From Aquabacterium sp. (GTDB lineage: Bacteria > Pseudomonadota > Gammaproteobacteria > Burkholderiales > Burkholderiaceae_C), in NCBI RefSeq assembly GCF_029946005.1, contig NZ_JAQSDR010000002.1:186001-250000 (forward strand): a stretch of DNA of 64,000 bases, written 5' to 3'. Under the pieces are notes generated by a model, which was not told the origin of the DNA, searched no databases, and worked only from the letters and a program-made list of their open reading frames with translations. Made by a program: the position numbers and the translations under genes. The first letter of the stretch is position 1, and every line of letters starts with the position of its first letter. Of this stretch, positions 18,393 through 25,016 are shown piece by piece.

Positions 18393-19700
18393 TTAGTTAG
18401 AGGCGTAAGGGGCCACGGAGTTACCACCGCGGGTGAAGTTCGACTCGGGCGTGGCCGAGTTGATGTTCAGGAACACGCCAGGGGTGGTGGGGCCGGTCTT
18501 GATCGAAGCGTTGATCAGGTCCAACACGGCGCTGCCGGTGGGGTTGAACAACACGCTTTCAAAGACGTAGTCGTAAGCACCCTTGACGGCGGTTGCGGTT
18601 TGCGAGGTGCCAGCGGCGCCTTCAGCAAACTCGGCTTGGCTGAGCTTGATGAAGCGGTAGGTGTCGGTCGTGCCGATGGGGTTGTTCTCGGCGGACAGGA
18701 AGCCGAAAGCAAAGCCAGCGGTGTTCAAGCAAGTTCTGACGTTGCCCGAACCACTGTTCATCTTGAAAGTCACGAAGTTGCCCGTGCCGTTGTCAACCAC
18801 CACGTTGGCAGCGCCATCGGCCACTGGATCGTGGATGTTCAAAGCACCAACCAGTGCACCCGTCAAGCCAGGGTTGCCCAGGAAGTAGGCTTCAGCAGCG
18901 GCTTGCGTACCCGAAGTGTTCGGGCGGCGGCAGTAGCTGAGGTTGGTTTGCGTGGTGGTGGGCACCAGGAACTTGGGGCCCAGGTTTTTGGCATCGTTGA
19001 AGTCAATGTTGTTGATCAACGATGTCAGTTGCGCCTTGGAGATCGTGGGCTGGTTGGCTGGGGTGGCGTTGGCAATGCCAACGGTCAGGCCTTGCGCACC
19101 TTGCAGGGCTTCGTACAGGTCCTTGCTCACAGCCACGCCAAACACTTGGCTGAAGGTGGCAGGCACGATGCTGGCGGTGTAATCGCCCGTGATGACGCTG
19201 CTGGCCACGAACAAGGCTGGCTCAACGTCCATGAAACCACCGACCGACTTGGCCGTGGTCAGCGGGGCGGCGGCAGCGCAGTTCTTCAACTTGGTGCCCG
19301 TCAGGAAGCTCAAAGCACCCGTGCCGGCCACGCCGGTGCAACCCGTGGTGGTGGAAGGCAGGAACCCGCCGTTGCCCGCACCAGGTTCAGCAGCGCCAGC
19401 GGCCGAGAACAGGATGGCGTTGACCGAACCGCCAGTCACGTCGATTTGAACTTCGCTTTCGCCAGAGGTGCCGAAGTTGCCCGAGTTGCACTTGACGGTG
19501 AAGTTGTTGCCCAGCGCCGAGGTGGACGAGCCACGCTTGAACACGGACACGTTGTTGCTGGCGCAAACGTTGTTGGTGGACAGGGCCTCAACGAGGTTGA
19601 TGGAGGTGGCCGAAGCGCCGGTCATGCGGGTGACGGCTTGGGCTTGTTGAGCGACGGCGAACAGGGCCATCGAAGCGACGACGATTTGGGTGAGTTTCAT
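18393..19700 (-). CDS. Exported protein of unknown function (435 residues)
   Basis: The ATG at 19700 has AAAGG upstream and gives a Sec signal peptide (MKLTQIVVASMALFAVAQQAQA). The mature protein of about 413 residues opens with VTRMTGASATSINLVEAL and contains five cysteines that could form disulfides. It is rich in Gly, Ala, Ser, Thr and Asn and has no membrane anchor, PEP-CTERM tail or lipobox, so it should be periplasmic or secreted. The opening faintly recalls periplasmic substrate-binding-like proteins (GASA followed by a helix), but I would not assign that function. It sits between two PEP-CTERM genes and tpsB on the same strand, which makes a surface-related role plausible. Unrecognised family. 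Confidence 0.75.
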   Translation of the reverse strand: MKLTQIVVASMALFAVAQQAQAVTRMTGASATSINLVEALSTNNVCASNNVSVFKRGSSTSALGNNFTVKCNSGNFGTSGESEVQIDVTGGSVNAILFSAAGAAEPGAGNGGFLPSTTTGCTGVAGTGALSFLTGTKLKNCAAAAPLTTAKSVGGFMDVEPALFVASSVITGDYTASIVPATFSQVFGVAVSKDLYEALQGAQGLTVGIANATPANQPTISKAQLTSLINNIDFNDAKNLGPKFLVPTTTQTNLSYCRRPNTSGTQAAAEAYFLGNPGLTGALVGALNIHDPVADGAANVVVDNGTGNFVTFKMNSGSGNVRTCLNTAGFAFGFLSAENNPIGTTDTYRFIKLSQAEFAEGAAGTSQTATAVKGAYDYVFESVLFNPTGSAVLDLINASIKTGPTTPGVFLNINSATPESNFTRGGNSVAPYASN

Positions 19701-19754
19701 GACTGACCTTTGAAATGAGTAGGGAGCGAGCGGGGGCAGTGGGGCAACCAACAA

Positions 19755-19780
19755 GGGTCATGCCTTACATGACATGACCC
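19755..19780 (-). terminator. Inverted repeat after the PEP-CTERM gene
   Basis: GGGTCATG (19755-19762) and CATGACCC (19773-19780) form a perfect 8-base stem with a 10-base loop, just after the stop codon of the gene at 19793-20626. There is no T-run, so it is a weak terminator candidate, or a site in the leader of the next gene. Confidence 0.3.
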
Positions 19781-19792
19781 CTGAAGCGTCAA

Positions 19793-20626
19793 TTACTTGG
19801 CGCGGCGGCGGGTGATGGCGCCGATGGCGACCAGGCCGATCAGGGCCAGGGCATAGCTTTCTGGCTCAGGAACGGCAGCCGTTGCATAGGTCAACTGGCC
19901 AGAGGCGGCGTCAAAGCTGAACTCGCCAGTCAAAGCGATTTCGGTGCCGTTAGCGTTCAGTTGGGTCAGACCCAGCGTGTCGCCAGACTCGCCCCAGGTC
20001 TTCCACTTGACGCTGTTCTTCCAGCCATTGATGCTGGTCAGGCTGTAGGCGGTGCCGACGTAGGAACCGTCAGTAGAGCCGGCAGAGTACGCGCCATTGT
20101 CAGCCGACAGAATGGTGCCCTTGTTGCCAGTGACCAGGGTGTTGATCAAAGGCTGGTTGACCGACACAAACCCACCTGTTTGGGTAGGCGTTTGTTGGGT
20201 CAATTGCGAGGCGGTGGGGCTACCTGTGGCCAGGAACTTGCCGGGCGTGTTGCCCTTTTGCGAACCGCCAACGATGGCCCACTTGGCTTCAGCAGCGTCG
20301 GAGTTGGCCAGGAAGATGTCGCGTTGAGCGGACCAAGCATTGGTGATGCCCGTCAGCAAGGTGCCGTTTTGAGTGATGGTGTTGGCAGTGAAGTCCCACA
20401 CGATCGTTTGGCCGGGCGTGTTCAAAGCGCCGCCATCAGCGATTTGGCTGAACTTGAAGCCCAGGTCAACCGTCAGCGATTGCGTGGAGGCGCCGGTGCT
20501 GTCCAGGTTGATGAACACCAAGGAGCTGTCACCGAAAACGGTGTTGCCGTTGATTTGGTCAATGCTAGCGTTTGCGGCGCCAGCCAGGGTCAGGGCCACA
20601 GCGGCCACGATGGTTTGCAGTTTCAT
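19793..20626 (-). CDS. PEP-CTERM sorting domain protein (paralogue 1)
   Basis: This 277-residue exported protein has an N-terminal Sec signal (MKLQTIVAAVALTLAGAANA). Its C-terminus is a PEP-CTERM anchor: VPEPESYALALIGLVAIG followed by AITRRRAK. PEP-CTERM proteins are processed by an exosortase at the inner membrane and are usually linked to exopolysaccharide or biofilm; no exosortase gene lies in the window. The body has NGWKNSVKWKTWGESGDTLGL and GTILSADNGAYSAG motifs that are almost repeated in the gene at 21014-21847. CCGGAGATC precedes the ATG. The function of the extracellular domain is not recognised. Confidence 0.88.
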   Translation of the reverse strand: MKLQTIVAAVALTLAGAANASIDQINGNTVFGDSSLVFINLDSTGASTQSLTVDLGFKFSQIADGGALNTPGQTIVWDFTANTITQNGTLLTGITNAWSAQRDIFLANSDAAEAKWAIVGGSQKGNTPGKFLATGSPTASQLTQQTPTQTGGFVSVNQPLINTLVTGNKGTILSADNGAYSAGSTDGSYVGTAYSLTSINGWKNSVKWKTWGESGDTLGLTQLNANGTEIALTGEFSFDAASGQLTYATAAVPEPESYALALIGLVAIGAITRRRAK

Positions 20627-21013
20627 TTGCTTGATCTCCGGAGAATGAAAAATAGGGAAGGATTAATTTCTTGGGTACTTGCGCGGTTACGGCTTGCTCA
20701 AGTGGTTTGCAGTGTCGGGACCGCGTGTGACAGCCGTTGCGGGTGAACCCTGAGCAGGCGTGATCCGTTTGGACCCCTGAGCAATCGGCTCATGGCCCAT
20801 TCACCCAAGATAGCTACGCAAAGTGACGGGTGAATGCCCTGCAAAATCCGCCAACCATGGTCCGTTCGGACCACTGACGGTGACAGTTGCCCCTTCGCAG
20901 GTGTTTCTGGGACCCAACCCCCTCAATCAAGGGGTATCCCGCATTCCAAGCACAAAGCAAAACGCCACCTGCTTGACCGCAGGTGGCGTTTAAGTTGAGC
21001 CTGGGGAAAAAAA
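20627..21013. promoter_or_regulatory. 387-base intergenic region with symmetric repeats
   Basis: The region between the two PEP-CTERM paralogues holds the promoter zone of the downstream gene and the terminator of the upstream one. A 9-base inverted repeat (CATTCACCC 20798-20806, GGGTGAATG 20828-20836) is centred at 20817. It is flanked by two near-identical 17-base elements (20764-20780 and 20861-20877), each with a palindromic core of the form TCCGTTyGGACC. No coding sequence was recognised. Confidence 0.5.
20961..20990 (-). terminator. Rho-independent terminator of the second PEP-CTERM paralogue
   Basis: A perfect 12-base stem (AACGCCACCTGC / GCAGGTGGCGTT) with a 6-base loop lies 23 bases after the stop codon. 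In the minus direction the stem runs into TTTTGCTTTG. It separates this gene from the next PEP-CTERM gene. Confidence 0.75.
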
Positions 21014-21847
21014 TTAACTTGGGCGGCGGCGAGCCATGAAGCCCACACCTGCCAGGCCCAACAAGGCCAGTGCATAGCCTTCTGGTTCAGGCAAGACCCC
21101 GTAAATCAACGTGCCTGCGTCGGCGTCAAACATGAACTGGCCATCCAAGCCAAGCTCAGTGCCATTGGCATTCAACAGGGTCAACCCCAAGGCCTCGCCC
21201 GAGACGCCCCAGGTCTTCCACTTGATGTTGTTCTTCCAGCCATTGATGGCCGTCAAGCTGTAAGCCGAGCCAACGTAAGAGGCCTCGCCCGCGCCTGAGG
21301 CATAAGCGCCGTTGTCAGCCGACAGGATCGTGCCCTTGTTGCCCGTGACCAGTGTGTCGAGCAAAGGCTGGTTGACCTGCACCATATTGGCCGTGTTGGT
21401 GGCCGTGTGCTGCACCAATTGCGTGGCAGTGGGACTGCCCGTGGCGAGGAACTTGCCAGGTGCGTTACCTTTTTGCGAGCCCGCCAAAACGGCCCATTTC
21501 GATTCAGCCAAATCAGAATTGGCCAGAAAGATGCTTCGCTGCGCAGCCCAGTCGTTGGTGATGCCTGTCAGCATCGTGCCGTTGTGGGTGATGGTGTTTG
21601 CGTTGAAATCCCAAACAATGTCCGCACCACCGAACCAGTGGCCGGTATTCATGCCACTGGTGAAATAGCTTAAGTTAAAGCCCAGGTCAACCGTCAAGGA
21701 TTGCGTGCGGGCCCCCGTGCTGTCCAGGTTCACAAAGATCAGCGAGCTGTCACCGAAGGTCGAGCCTCCGTTCATTTGATCGAGACTGGCGTTTGCAGCC
21801 CCGGTCAAGACCATGGCTGCAGCAGCCAGGATGGTTTGCAGTTTCAT
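21014..21847 (-). CDS. PEP-CTERM sorting domain protein (paralogue 2)
   Basis: This 277-residue exported protein is a paralogue of the next gene downstream, with the same length and long stretches of identity (GTILSADNGAY, NGWKN, VKWKTWG-like core). It starts with MKLQTILAAAAMVLTGAANA and ends in a PEP-CTERM tail, PEPEGYALALLGLAGVGF then MARRRPS. A local duplication followed by divergence is the simplest origin. GGGAG precedes the ATG. It follows the ankyrin gene by 66 bases but ends at its own strong terminator. The extracellular role is unknown. Confidence 0.88.
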   Translation of the reverse strand: MKLQTILAAAAMVLTGAANASLDQMNGGSTFGDSSLIFVNLDSTGARTQSLTVDLGFNLSYFTSGMNTGHWFGGADIVWDFNANTITHNGTMLTGITNDWAAQRSIFLANSDLAESKWAVLAGSQKGNAPGKFLATGSPTATQLVQHTATNTANMVQVNQPLLDTLVTGNKGTILSADNGAYASGAGEASYVGSAYSLTAINGWKNNIKWKTWGVSGEALGLTLLNANGTELGLDGQFMFDADAGTLIYGVLPEPEGYALALLGLAGVGFMARRRPS

Positions 21848-21913
21848 TTGATGGATCTCCCTTCAGTAAAAGAAGTGCCATCGTGCGGTCGGCCTGTGAC
21901 TGGCGTGCAGGCC

Positions 21914-22783
21914 TCAGGGTGAGCCAAATGCGCCATTGCCCCATTGATCAGCCTGGTCCAGCAGCACCTGGGTCAAGGCATTGGTGGGCTGAACGCCCCG
22001 CTGAACCAACCAAGCCACCGCCTGGCTTTGCTGACCCATGGCCGCAGCGTGCAGGGCATTGCGCCCGTATTGATCCAGCAGGTCGGCACTCACACCGGTG
22101 TCCACCAGTTGCTGCATCACGCCCACTTGCCCAAAGTACGCCGCTTCGGCCAAAGCATGACGGCCTTGCCGGTTGGGTGCCTGCGGATCCGCGCCCGCCC
22201 CCAAGAGCAGCTTGACGATGCGTTGCTGCCCGGTGGCGCAGGCCAAGTGCAAGGGCCATTGACCCGTGGCGCCCGGCACATCGGTGCGCGCGCCTTGCCT
22301 GAGCAGTTCACGCACCACCAACTCATGCCCGTTGAAGGCGGCCACACCCAGAGGGGTCATCCCTCCAGCGCCACGCTGATCAGGCCTTGCGCCCCGGCGC
22401 AAAAGCTCTTTCACCAGTTCTGTCTGGCCGCCTCCCGCCGCCAAACTCAAGGGCGTCACGCCCCGTTCATCGCTCACATTGGGATCTGGATTGGATGCCT
22501 TGAGCAGTGCCAAGGCCTCGACCCACCGCCCTTGCCGAGCCATGGTCATCAACTGCAGTTCGCTGCCAGCCAAAGCACCTGCAGCTTCAGGCTGCCAAGG
22601 ACCGCTTTGCTTCAAGGCTTGAAATTGATGGTCGGGTACAGGGCCCACTCGGTCAGGCTCAACGGGCGGCACCAGGAAGGATGCCCACTCATTCACGCCA
22701 CCTCCATTGTTGACCTGGGCCACACACAGCGACGTGCCCAGCAAAGTCATCAAACCAACAGCAAAAGCCTTCTTCCGGTTCAT
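21914..22783 (-). CDS. Exported ankyrin-repeat protein
   Basis: This 289-residue protein has a Sec signal peptide (about residues 1-22, ending SLCVAQ) and five or six ankyrin repeats from about residue 95 to 265. The repeats show the usual pattern, for example GVTPLSLAAGGGQTELVKEL, GMTPLGVAAFNGHELVV and GQWPLHLACATGQQRIV. Ankyrin repeats bind proteins, so it probably scaffolds or inhibits a partner in the periplasm. It starts 12 bases after the EpsA-like regulator gene and is probably co-transcribed with it and the secretion cluster, which hints at an envelope partner. The partner cannot be named from sequence. Confidence 0.85.
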   Translation of the reverse strand: MNRKKAFAVGLMTLLGTSLCVAQVNNGGGVNEWASFLVPPVEPDRVGPVPDHQFQALKQSGPWQPEAAGALAGSELQLMTMARQGRWVEALALLKASNPDPNVSDERGVTPLSLAAGGGQTELVKELLRRGARPDQRGAGGMTPLGVAAFNGHELVVRELLRQGARTDVPGATGQWPLHLACATGQQRIVKLLLGAGADPQAPNRQGRHALAEAAYFGQVGVMQQLVDTGVSADLLDQYGRNALHAAAMGQQSQAVAWLVQRGVQPTNALTQVLLDQADQWGNGAFGSP

Positions 22784-22795
22784 GGTTTTCGCAGA

Positions 22796-23620
22796 TCAAA
22801 TGTAAGAGTCGCCCGAACCCACCTGGGTCGTGCCAAAAGCATTCATGGTCATGGCCTTGGCCACGGCTTGCGCGCGGTTGGCGGCGCCAAGCTTGCGCAG
22901 GATTTTCTGAACGTGGTTCTTGACGGTGAGCGCACTGATGCCCAATTGCTCACTGATCTGCTGGTTGCTCAAACCATCACGAACCCACAGCAGGATTTCG
23001 CGCTCTCGCAGGGTGATCACCGCTTGGCGTTGGTAGGTGGTGACCGCCTGGGGGCCAGCAGGTTGGCGCGTGCTCGACATCTGGCGCTCGGTCACGCACA
23101 CACGCTGGTAAGTCAAGTGAACACAGGACAACAGCATGTCCAGCGCGTGCACGGCACTGTCGTCATAGACATGCCCCGGTTGCGCAAAAACGAAGAAGCT
23201 CTCGATTTCCTCGGGGCGCCCGGGTCGACAAAGGCCATGCACCAGAATCTGGTCGTACCCCTCCTGCATCAATGACGACCACAGCCCATCTGAAGCGTCC
23301 ATCTGGCTCAAGGAGATGCGCGCCGCTTGCTGACGGCCTTTGCGCCAGATCTGAACCGCCACGGCCATCAAGGCAGAGCGCGTGTCCTTCAAGGACATCA
23401 CCACCTGGTCAGGCAAGGGAACGCTGTTGAAGATGTCGAAGACCACTTCGCGGTGATCCCGATCATAGGATCCGCACACCAAGATCTTGTGCGGCAACCA
23501 ACGCTGCAAATCGCCTTGGCTCCACACAAAAAATTGGAATCTCCTGCAAACCTGAGGCGCTGCCTCAATGAGGCGCAACAGGCTCTCCGAGTTTTCCGGC
23601 GCGATGGTGGGTGATGACAT
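22796..23620 (-). CDS. epsA: EpsA-like LuxR-type transcriptional regulator
   Basis: This regulator of about 274 residues has an N-terminal sensory-like domain containing RRFQFFVWSQGDLQRWLPH, typical of the EpsA family (TIGR03020). A C-terminal LuxR helix-turn-helix follows (LREREILLWVRDGLSNQQ, then ISALTVKNHVQKILRKL). EpsA-type regulators are found with exosortase/PEP-CTERM exopolysaccharide loci. The ATG at 23620 was chosen because family similarity begins with the following residues; an upstream in-frame ATG at 23683 and a TTG at 23710 are alternatives without good ribosome binding sites. It ends the secretion cluster and precedes the ankyrin gene, so it may control the machine, the PEP-CTERM proteins or both. 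It has no receiver domain. Confidence 0.8.
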   Translation of the reverse strand: MSSPTIAPENSESLLRLIEAAPQVCRRFQFFVWSQGDLQRWLPHKILVCGSYDRDHREVVFDIFNSVPLPDQVVMSLKDTRSALMAVAVQIWRKGRQQAARISLSQMDASDGLWSSLMQEGYDQILVHGLCRPGRPEEIESFFVFAQPGHVYDDSAVHALDMLLSCVHLTYQRVCVTERQMSSTRQPAGPQAVTTYQRQAVITLREREILLWVRDGLSNQQISEQLGISALTVKNHVQKILRKLGAANRAQAVAKAMTMNAFGTTQVGSGDSYI

Positions 23621-23693
23621 GGGTGGGCCGATGACAGGAAGAGCACATTCTAGAAATAGCGCATGACGGTTTGTTGACGACATGAAAAATCCA

Positions 23694-24128
23694 TCAAGGG
23701 CCGTTTTCAAAGCGCCATTCGTCGTAACGCGTCACGCCAGCAGGTGCTCGCAAAGGATGTTGGTTCGATGAGCTGTAAACCCCAGTGATGACACCCCCCT
23801 CGCGCACCAATCCCCAGGTCAGGGACCCCGTGATGGGGTCGGGCCACAAGCGCCGCAAATGGCGTTTAACCTCAGGGCCTCGCTGGTCTTCAATCAAGTC
23901 CTCCAGCCGTGTCGGCAAGGTCTTGGGCAGCGTGGGCGAGGCTTCCTGGTAAGACAGCAAAGCTGCCTTGATCTGCTCGCCGCGAAACACCAGCTCCATT
24001 TCACGTTGGCGGCGTGCCTCGATGGCCCAGCTTTGGCCCAAAGCCGCCAGCAACACACTGCTGACGGCCACCCACCACAGCAACATCAGGTAGGTGAAGC
24101 CGCCAAGGCGCTTGGTGCGCGCAAGCAT
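23694..24128 (-). CDS. Atypical pseudopilin of the type II secretion-like system
   Basis: This 144-residue protein starts MLARTKRLGG and then FTYLMLLWWVAVSSVLLAAL, a prepilin-type N-terminus with a G/F cleavage site. The usual glutamate at mature position 5 is missing (FTYLM). In type II systems the tip pseudopilin GspK characteristically lacks this glutamate, so this may be a tip-like minor pseudopilin, although it is shorter than GspK. The C-terminal part contains WPDPITGSLTWGLVREGG, a motif shared with the neighbouring pseudopilin. It starts ten bases after the previous gene. Confidence 0.75.
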   Translation of the reverse strand: MLARTKRLGGFTYLMLLWWVAVSSVLLAALGQSWAIEARRQREMELVFRGEQIKAALLSYQEASPTLPKTLPTRLEDLIEDQRGPEVKRHLRRLWPDPITGSLTWGLVREGGVITGVYSSSNQHPLRAPAGVTRYDEWRFENGP

Positions 24129-24138
24129 GGGCACTGAC

Positions 24139-24519
24139 TCACCATTCACTGAAGGGGACGCCGTCCTGGCCTTTGCCCGAGGCGCCGCTGCGCACATCGG
24201 CCATGCCGCCCTGGTTCATGCTGTCCGCAGGCGGCGGCAACATCTGCCAGCTGTCCGACTGCCCGGTGACCGGGTCTGGCGGGATCTGGCGGATGTAGCC
24301 GCGCTGAACCAGGTCATCCAGAGAGGCCGGGTAAGTGCCGCGATCGCCCAGGTACTTGTCAATGGCATCCCGCATGACATTGAGCGAAGTGCGCAAGCTG
24401 GCCTCGCGGGCGTTCTCCACCGACCGGAAGTAGCGTGGGGCGGTGATGCTGGCGAGCAGCGCAATGATGGCCATGACCACGATGAGTTCGATCAGCGTGA
24501 AGCCGCGGTGTTTCTTCAT
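24139..24519 (-). CDS. GspG-like pseudopilin
   Basis: This 126-residue pseudopilin has the canonical prepilin motif MKKHRGFTLIELIVVMAII, cleaved after Gly6 and with Glu at mature position 5. It has the PPDPVTGQSDSWQ motif of GspG-type folds. The ATG at 24519 was chosen because the prepilin leader must be short; a long in-frame extension upstream is not credible. It starts seven bases after the preceding pseudopilin gene. It would be a minor component of the periplasmic pseudopilus and needs a prepilin peptidase encoded elsewhere. Confidence 0.88.
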   Translation of the reverse strand: MKKHRGFTLIELIVVMAIIALLASITAPRYFRSVENAREASLRTSLNVMRDAIDKYLGDRGTYPASLDDLVQRGYIRQIPPDPVTGQSDSWQMLPPPADSMNQGGMADVRSGASGKGQDGVPFSEW

Positions 24520-24526
24520 GGCCACC

Positions 24527-25015
24527 TCACCAATCACGGTAGAACGTGCCATCCATGGCCGTTCCGTCTCGCAGAACATGGACATCGAACACGTCTTTGC
24601 CCGGAGCGGGTGCATCGGGTGGGCTGGCGTAGCTGCGCAGTCCCCAGGTGGCGGCCTCCGGCAAGCTGGGGTCATCGGCAAAGGGATCGCGGGGCAGGCG
24701 GCGCAAAAAGTAGATGCGCTCACCCTTGGGCGAGGTGGCATCGGGCACCCCCTGCACCAACGCCTCCAGGCTGGGTGGGTAGCCCGTTTCATCGGCTTTC
24801 TTCTCGATGCGGCCTTGGTCCCAGGCGCGCTTGTAGTCGTCTATGGCGGTGCGCACGGTGCGCAAGGCCTGGCGCAGATCGGCCTCTTGCGCGCGGCGCT
24901 TGTGCAAGGCGGCCAATGGCATGGCGGCGCTGGCCAGGATGCCCACCATCATCACCACCACGACCATCTCGATCAGGGTGAAGCCGCGTTGCTGGCGGGA
25001 TGGCTTGGAGGCCAT
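24527..25015 (-). CDS. GspG-like pseudopilin
   Basis: This 162-residue pseudopilin begins MASKPSRQQRGFTLIEMVVV, with cleavage after the glycine and Glu at mature position 5. The long N-terminal helix is followed by a variable domain with LRRLPRDPFADDPSLPEAATWGL, the GspG-type calcium-loop region. The ATG lies one base after the secretin stop codon (TGACATG), so translation is probably coupled. It is one of four pseudopilins in the cluster. Confidence 0.88.
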   Translation of the reverse strand: MASKPSRQQRGFTLIEMVVVVMMVGILASAAMPLAALHKRRAQEADLRQALRTVRTAIDDYKRAWDQGRIEKKADETGYPPSLEALVQGVPDATSPKGERIYFLRRLPRDPFADDPSLPEAATWGLRSYASPPDAPAPGKDVFDVHVLRDGTAMDGTFYRDW

Positions 25016-25016
25016 G

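Noticed and set aside
17406..19706. 766-codon plus-strand open frame opposite tpsB and the exported protein gene
   Set aside because: It is the antisense of two genes with clear signal peptides and conserved motifs; long antisense frames are expected in GC-rich DNA.
21866..21880. Sigma-54-like promoter (TGGCAC, five bases, TTAC) upstream of a PEP-CTERM gene on the minus strand
   Set aside because: The -12 GC is changed to AC, and transcription would begin only about 7 bases before the ATG, inside the ribosome binding site.
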